From Kitasatospora phosalacinea (GTDB taxonomy: Bacteria; Actinomycetota; Actinomycetes; Streptomycetales; Streptomycetaceae), in NCBI RefSeq assembly GCF_030268885.1, contig NZ_BSSA01000018.1, forward strand, positions 62,001 through 126,000: a stretch of DNA of 64,000 bases, read 5' to 3'. A program made the position numbers and the translations under genes. Each line of letters begins with the position of its first letter. Position 1 is the first letter of the stretch. The notes under the pieces are model-generated. The model saw only the letters and a program-made list of their open reading frames with translations, was not told the origin of the DNA and searched no databases. This document shows positions 59,666 to 64,000 of the stretch, one piece after another.

Positions 59666-60931
59666 TTGAGCACCTTCACCGCCCCCAAGGGCACCTACGA
59701 CCTGCTGCCCACGGTCAACTCGGCCGCCTACCTGGCGATCCGCGAGCGGCTGTCCGCGCCGCTGCGCCGGGCCGGGTACGGCTACGTCGAGACCCCGGTG
59801 TTCGAGGACGTCAAGCTGTTCTCCCGCGGCGTCGGCGAGTCCACCGACATCGTCACCAAGGAGATGTTCACCCTCACCAAGCGCAGCGAGGAGGACCTCG
59901 CGCTGCGCCCCGAGGGCACCGCCTCGGTGGTCCGCGCCGCGCTGGAGGCCAACCTCCACAAGCTCGGCAACCTGCCGGTCAAGCTCTGGTACTCCGGCAA
60001 CTTCTACCGCTACGAGAAGCCGCAGAAGGGCCGCTACCGGCAGTTCTCCCAGGTCGGCGCGGAGGCGATCGGCGCCGAGGACCCGGCGCTGGACGCCGAG
60101 TTGATCATCCTGGCCGACGACGCCTTCCGCGCGCTCGGGCTGCGCGACTACCGCCTGCTGCTCAACTCGCTCGGCGACCAGCAGTGCCGCCCGGTCTACC
60201 GCACCGCGCTGGTCGGGTTCCTGGCCGGTCTCGACCTGGACGAGGAGACCCGCCGCCGCGCCGAGATCAACCCGCTGCGCGTCCTGGACGACAAGCGCGA
60301 GGCCGTCCAGGCCCAGCTGGTGGACGCGCCCAAGCTGCGCGACTACCTGTGCGAGGACTGCAAGGCGTACGACGAGAAGGTCCGCGAGCTGCTCACCGCC
60401 GCGGGCGTCGCGTTCGTCGACGACCCCAAGCTGGTGCGCGGCCTGGACTACTACACCCGCACCACCTTCGAGTTCGTGCACGGCGGCCTGGGCGCGCAGT
60501 CCGCGATCGGCGGCGGCGGCCGCTACGACGGCCTGTCCGAGATGCTCGGCGGCCCGGCGCTGCCCTCGGTCGGCTGGGGCCTGGGCGTGGACCGCACCTT
60601 CCTCGCGCTGGAGGCCGAGGGCGTCGTCCTCGACCTGCCCGCCACCACCGAGGTGTACGCGGTGGCGCTCGGCGAGGAGGCCAAGAACGTGCTGTTCGCC
60701 AAGGTGGTCGAGCTGCGCCGGGCCGGCGTCGCCACCGACCTGGCCTTCGGCGTGAAGAGCATCAAGAACGCCATGAAGTCCGCCAACCGGTCGGGTGCGC
60801 GCTACGCCCTGATCGCGGGCGACCGGGACCTCGCCGAGGGCGTGGTCCAGCTCAAGGACATGGAGTCCGGCGAGCAGACCCCCGTCGCCCTTGAGGCGCT
60901 CGTCACCACCCTGAAGGAGAAGCAGCTGTGA
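59666..60931 (+). CDS. hisS: Histidyl-tRNA synthetase
   Basis: A 421-residue class-II synthetase. FTAPKGTYDLLP opens the protein, motif 2 reads YSGNFYRYEKPQKGRYRQFSQVGAE (in blocks) near 110, the HisA signature LVRGLDYYTRTTFEF is near 257, GGGGRYDGL near 285 and motif 3 GWGLGVDRTFLAL near 305. TTG 59666 is preferred to the in-frame GTG at 59651: GGAAG stands 5 bases before the TTG, and the protein then begins STFTAPKGTYD as in relatives. aspS overlaps its stop. Confidence 0.95.
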   Translation: MSTFTAPKGTYDLLPTVNSAAYLAIRERLSAPLRRAGYGYVETPVFEDVKLFSRGVGESTDIVTKEMFTLTKRSEEDLALRPEGTASVVRAALEANLHKLGNLPVKLWYSGNFYRYEKPQKGRYRQFSQVGAEAIGAEDPALDAELIILADDAFRALGLRDYRLLLNSLGDQQCRPVYRTALVGFLAGLDLDEETRRRAEINPLRVLDDKREAVQAQLVDAPKLRDYLCEDCKAYDEKVRELLTAAGVAFVDDPKLVRGLDYYTRTTFEFVHGGLGAQSAIGGGGRYDGLSEMLGGPALPSVGWGLGVDRTFLALEAEGVVLDLPATTEVYAVALGEEAKNVLFAKVVELRRAGVATDLAFGVKSIKNAMKSANRSGARYALIAGDRDLAEGVVQLKDMESGEQTPVALEALVTTLKEKQL

Positions 60932-62718
60932 TCCGCACGCACGACGCAGGCACGCTCCGCGCGGAGCACGCCGGCACCACCGTCACCCTGGCCGGCTGGG
61001 TGGCCCGCCGCCGCGACCACGGCGGCGTGGCCTTCATCGACCTGCGGGACGCCTCGGGCACCGTGCAGGTCGTGGTCCGCGACCTGGAGTCGGTGCACGG
61101 GCTGCGCTCCGAGTACTGCGTGAAGGTGGTCGGCGAGGTCCGGGTCCGCCCCGAGGGCAACGAGAACCCGGAGATCCCGACCGGCGCGGTCGAGGTCGTC
61201 GTCGAGTCGATCGAGGTGCTGTCCGAGGCCGCGCCGCTGCCGTTCCAGGTCGCCGAGTACGAGCCCGGCTCGGTCAACGAGGAGGTGCGGCTGCGCTACC
61301 GCTACCTCGACCTGCGCCGCGAGGGCCCGGCCCGCGCGCTGCGGCTGCGCTCGAAGGTCAACCACATCATCCGCACGGTGATGGAGGAGAACGACTACCT
61401 CGACATCGAGACCCCGTACCTGACCCGCTCCACCCCCGAGGGCGCCCGCGACTTCCTCGTCCCGGTCCGCCTCCAGCCGGGCCACTGGTACGCGCTGCCG
61501 CAGTCCCCGCAGCTGTTCAAGCAGCTGCTGATGGTGGCCGGCATGGAGCGGTACTACCAGATCGCCCGCTGCTTCCGCGACGAGGACTTCCGCGCCGACC
61601 GGCAGCCGGAGTTCACCCAGCTCGACATCGAGGCGTCCTTCGTCGACCAGGAGGACGTGCTGGCCCTCGGCGAGAAGATCGTCGGCCGGATCTGGAAGGA
61701 GGTGCACGGGTACGAGATCCCCAACCCGCTGCCCCGCCTCTCCTACGCCGACGCCATGGCGCGCTACGGCTCCGACAAGCCGGACGTCCGCTTCGGCCAG
61801 GAGCTGACCGACCTCACCGAGTACTTCAAGGGCACCGAGTTCCGGGTCTTCCAGGCGCCGTACGTCGGCGCGGTCGTGATGCCCGGCGGCGCCTCGCAGC
61901 CCCGCAAGCAGCTCGACGCCTGGCAGGACTGGGCGAAGGCCCGCGGCGCCCGCGGCCTCGCGTACGTCCTGGTGGACGCCGAGACCGGCGAGCTGCGCGG
62001 CCCGGTCGCCAAGAACCTGTCCGAGGAGCACCTGTCCGGCCTGGCCGCCGCCGCGGGCGCCAAGCCCGGCGACGCGGTGTTCTTCGCCGCGGGCAAGAAG
62101 ACCGCCTCGCAGGAACTGCTCGGCGCCGCCCGCCTGGAGATCGGCCGCCGCTGCAACCTGATCGACGAGTCCCAGTGGGCCTTCCTCTGGGTCGTGGACT
62201 TCCCGATGTTCGAGCCGATCGAGGACGACAAGGGCGAGTTCCAGGGCTGGCACGCGGTGCACCACCCCTTCACCGCGCCGACCGCCGAGTCGCTCGCCAC
62301 CTTCGACACCGACCCGGGCAGCGCGCTCTCCAACGCGTACGACCTGGTGCTCAACGGCTCGGAGCTGGGCGGTGGTTCGATCCGCATCCACCAGCGCGAG
62401 GTGCAGAAGCGGGCGTTCGACGCGATCGGCCTGTCCGAGGAGGAGGCCGCCGCGCAGTTCGGCTTCCTGCTGGACGCCTTCAACTACGGCCCGCCGCCGC
62501 ACGGCGGCATCGCGCTCGGCCTGGACCGCGTGGTCACCCTGCTGGGCGGCTACGACACCATCCGGGACGTCATCGCCTTCCCGAAGACCTCCACCGGCGG
62601 CGACCCGCTGACCGGCGCCCCCACCGCCATCACCCCGGCCCAGCGCCGCGAGGCGGGCGTGGACGCCCAGCCCAAGGCCAAGGAGACCGCCAAGGCCGAG
62701 GCCGAGCCGACCGCCTGA
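60928..62718 (+). CDS. aspS: Aspartyl-tRNA synthetase
   Basis: A 596-residue bacterial-type class-II synthetase. An N-terminal OB-fold binds the anticodon (GWVARRRDHGGVAFIDLRD near 17). The catalytic core has motif 1 LRLRSKVNHIIRTVMEEN, motif 2 YQIARCFRDEDFRADRQPEFTQLD (in blocks), a GAD-type insertion around 300-400 and motif 3 GIALGLDRVVTLLGG near 535. A Lys/Ala/Glu tail ends the protein. GTG 60928 overlaps the hisS stop and has AAGGAG 8 bases upstream, so hisS-aspS are coupled. Whether it also charges tRNA-Asn cannot be told here. Confidence 0.96.
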   Translation: MIRTHDAGTLRAEHAGTTVTLAGWVARRRDHGGVAFIDLRDASGTVQVVVRDLESVHGLRSEYCVKVVGEVRVRPEGNENPEIPTGAVEVVVESIEVLSEAAPLPFQVAEYEPGSVNEEVRLRYRYLDLRREGPARALRLRSKVNHIIRTVMEENDYLDIETPYLTRSTPEGARDFLVPVRLQPGHWYALPQSPQLFKQLLMVAGMERYYQIARCFRDEDFRADRQPEFTQLDIEASFVDQEDVLALGEKIVGRIWKEVHGYEIPNPLPRLSYADAMARYGSDKPDVRFGQELTDLTEYFKGTEFRVFQAPYVGAVVMPGGASQPRKQLDAWQDWAKARGARGLAYVLVDAETGELRGPVAKNLSEEHLSGLAAAAGAKPGDAVFFAAGKKTASQELLGAARLEIGRRCNLIDESQWAFLWVVDFPMFEPIEDDKGEFQGWHAVHHPFTAPTAESLATFDTDPGSALSNAYDLVLNGSELGGGSIRIHQREVQKRAFDAIGLSEEEAAAQFGFLLDAFNYGPPPHGGIALGLDRVVTLLGGYDTIRDVIAFPKTSTGGDPLTGAPTAITPAQRREAGVDAQPKAKETAKAEAEPTA

Positions 62719-62733
62719 CGGTCCGTCACAAGA

Positions 62734-62752
62734 CCCGTCCGATCCTGACGGG
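62734..62752 (+). terminator. Weak hairpin after aspS
   Basis: CCCGTC (62734-62739) pairs with GACGGG (62747-62752) around a 7-base loop, 16 bases after the stop. It is short for this genome, so confidence is low. Confidence 0.35.
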
Positions 62753-62889
62753 GCATCACAGAGATCACGATTTGTTCCGGCCCCGGCCGGTGCGCGCCCG
62801 CCAGGAGTAGGCTGCCACCGCCCGGGGCCGGAACGCTGCACCACCCGGAACGCTGCACAACGGGGTGCAGAGCGCAAGAAGGGTCGAGG

Positions 62890-63396
62890 ATGACCGTACG
62901 AACCAGAGTGGAACTCCCCTCCGACACCGCCGAGACCCGGCGGGTGCACATGGCGGCCTTCCCAGGCCCCGAAGAGGCGGACCTGGTGGACGCGCTGCGC
63001 CGCGACGCCGCCTGGCTGCCCGCCCTGTCCCTGGTGGCGGTGGACGAGCGCGAGGTCGTCATCGGGCACGCGCTGCTCACCCGGCTGCGGATCGGCAACG
63101 GCAAGGGCCTCGCGCTGGCGCCCGTCGCGGTCGCCCCCGAGTGGCAGCGCAAGGGCGTCGGCACCGCCGTGGTGCGGGCCGCCCTGGAGGCGGCCGCCGA
63201 GGCCGGGGAGCGCGTCGTGGTGGTGCTCGGCGACCCGGGCTACTACGGCCGGTTCGGCTTCACCCCGGCCTCCGGGCACCGGATCACCGGGCCGTTCGAC
63301 GTCCCCGACGGGTACTTCCAGGCCCTGCGGCTGCCCGGCGCCGACGGCGCCCCGCACGGCGTGTGCCGCTACCCCGCGCCGTTCGCCGAGGTCTGA
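62890..63396 (+). CDS. GNAT N-acetyltransferase (YhbS-like)
   Basis: A 168-residue acetyltransferase. LALAPVAVAPEWQRKGVGTAVVRAALEAA (in blocks, about 75-103) has the QRKGVG acetyl-CoA loop, and VVVLGDPGYYGRFGFTPASGHRI is typical of the YhbS subgroup. The last part (YFQALRLPGADGAPHGVCRYPAPF) also matches that group. The ATG follows AAGGGTCGAGG. Its 3' end overlaps the facing LysR-type gene by 28 bases. Substrate unknown. Confidence 0.85.
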   Translation: MTVRTRVELPSDTAETRRVHMAAFPGPEEADLVDALRRDAAWLPALSLVAVDEREVVIGHALLTRLRIGNGKGLALAPVAVAPEWQRKGVGTAVVRAALEAAAEAGERVVVVLGDPGYYGRFGFTPASGHRITGPFDVPDGYFQALRLPGADGAPHGVCRYPAPFAEV

Positions 63397-64000
63397 GCCC
63401 CCGTTCCCGCAGGTGACCGGCCGCCACCGGTCGCCCGGAACTGCACCTCGAGGTGCAGCCGACAGGACTCCGTGAACGCCTCCATGGCCGGTGTCGCCGC
63501 CCGGCCGGGCAGTCGGAACAGCCCCACCAGGCTCGGGCTCAGCCCGTGCACCGGCAGGCAGCGCACGTCCGGACGGCCCGCCCAGCGCCCCACCGAGCGC
63601 GGTGCGAACCCCACCCCCTGCCCGCAGGCCACCGCGGCCATCCACTCGTCCGAGTTGTGCGCCACCGCCCCGATCCGGGCCGGCCGCCCGCCGCGGTCCG
63701 GCGCGCCCAGCCAGTAGTCCCGCCAGACCCCGGCCTGCTCCGGGACGGCCACGAACGGCTCGTCCCACAGCTCCGCCGCGTCCACCGCGGACCGGGCCGC
63801 CAGCCGGTGGTCGGCCGCCAGCACCACCCAGCGCTCCTCGGTGCCCAGCAGCACGTGCGCGTACCGCTCGGTCATCGAGGCCGGGGCGTGCCACAGCGCC
63901 AGGTCCAGCTCGCCCGAGGCCAGGCCGGAGGACTCGTCGAACCAGTTGTTCTGCCGCATCCGCACCCGCCAGCCCGGCATCCGGCGGGCGAAGTCCTCCA
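63369..64000 (-). CDS. LysR-family regulator, C-terminal part (cut by window edge)
   Basis: An open frame runs from the right edge to TAG at 63369-63371, about 209 residues. It matches the LysR substrate-binding domain: SGELDLALWHAP, HVLLGTEERWVVLAADHRLAARSAVDAAELWDEPFVAV (in blocks) and VACGQGVGFAPRSVGRW. The DNA-binding N terminus and start lie outside the window. The C-terminal 25 residues are Ser/Gly/Ala-rich. It converges on, and overlaps, the GNAT gene. Its regulated genes are not visible. Confidence 0.8.
   Translation of the reverse strand, partial: EDFARRMPGWRVRMRQNNWFDESSGLASGELDLALWHAPASMTERYAHVLLGTEERWVVLAADHRLAARSAVDAAELWDEPFVAVPEQAGVWRDYWLGAPDRGGRPARIGAVAHNSDEWMAAVACGQGVGFAPRSVGRWAGRPDVRCLPVHGLSPSLVGLFRLPGRAATPAMEAFTESCRLHLEVQFRATGGGRSPAGTGAQTSANGAG

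Overview
The window is a 64-kb piece of actinobacterial chromosome. Very high G+C with G/C-rich third codon positions, frequent GTG/TTG starts, start-stop overlaps (ATGA, GTGA), start codons placed 7-8 bases behind -10-like hexamers (leaderless mRNAs), an ssgB sporulation gene and a phosphatidylinositol-mannoside block together point to Streptomycetaceae (Streptomyces or Kitasatospora). The content is almost entirely conserved core genes. I see no insertion sequence, prophage, CRISPR array or secondary-metabolite cluster.

Layout. 1-4771: arginine genes argB(3' end)-argD-argR-argG-argH, with an ARG-box-like operator over the argG promoter. 4863-7008: a berberine-bridge-type flavoprotein and a GNAT acetyltransferase. 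7109-10118: a probable methionine uptake operon metN-metI-metQ behind a short leaderless leader peptide. 10263-17600: a GNAT gene and corrinoid/siroheme genes (cobL, a bluB-cobT fusion with a huge low-complexity N terminus, a cysG-like gene). 17644-25142: an RNA methyltransferase, three poorly characterised genes, a GNAT gene, an LRV-repeat protein, a Ser/Thr kinase and a small membrane peptide. 25317-25968: a minus-strand tRNA operon Gly-Cys-Val-Val-Val. 26167-29183: pabB-pabC, a tandem duplication of the 3' end of pabC, and a double GNAT protein. 29210-31119: DsbA-like, CGNR zinc-finger and ssgB genes on the minus strand. 31431-31864: two identical tRNA-Val(CAC) genes, each with its own promoter-like element and U-tract terminator.

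31891-43745: a DEDDh exonuclease, thrS, a HIT protein, an unknown membrane protein, a DCC thiol-oxidoreductase, an EF-G-like protein with degenerate G motifs, the PIM pathway genes (PI-phosphate synthase, acyltransferase, mannosyltransferase), a tautomerase-like protein and a LemA-like protein. 43893-55579: pdxS, pdxT, yebC, ruvC-ruvA-ruvB, yajC-secD-secF, apt and rel. 55675-64000: a lipoprotein, a DUF349 protein, a cyclophilin, an MBL hydrolase, hisS-aspS, a GNAT protein and a truncated LysR-type regulator.

The genes fall into functional groups: amino-acid and cofactor supply (Arg, Met uptake, B12/siroheme, p-aminobenzoate, PLP), charging and decoding (three aminoacyl-tRNA synthetases, seven tRNAs), recombination repair, protein export, phosphoinositide lipids and the stringent response. 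The features most worth a second look are the Cys/Met-codon leader peptide before metNIQ, the duplicated pabC tail, the bluB-cobT fusion, the flavoprotein and EF-G-like protein that have lost diagnostic residues, and the repeated use of leaderless starts.
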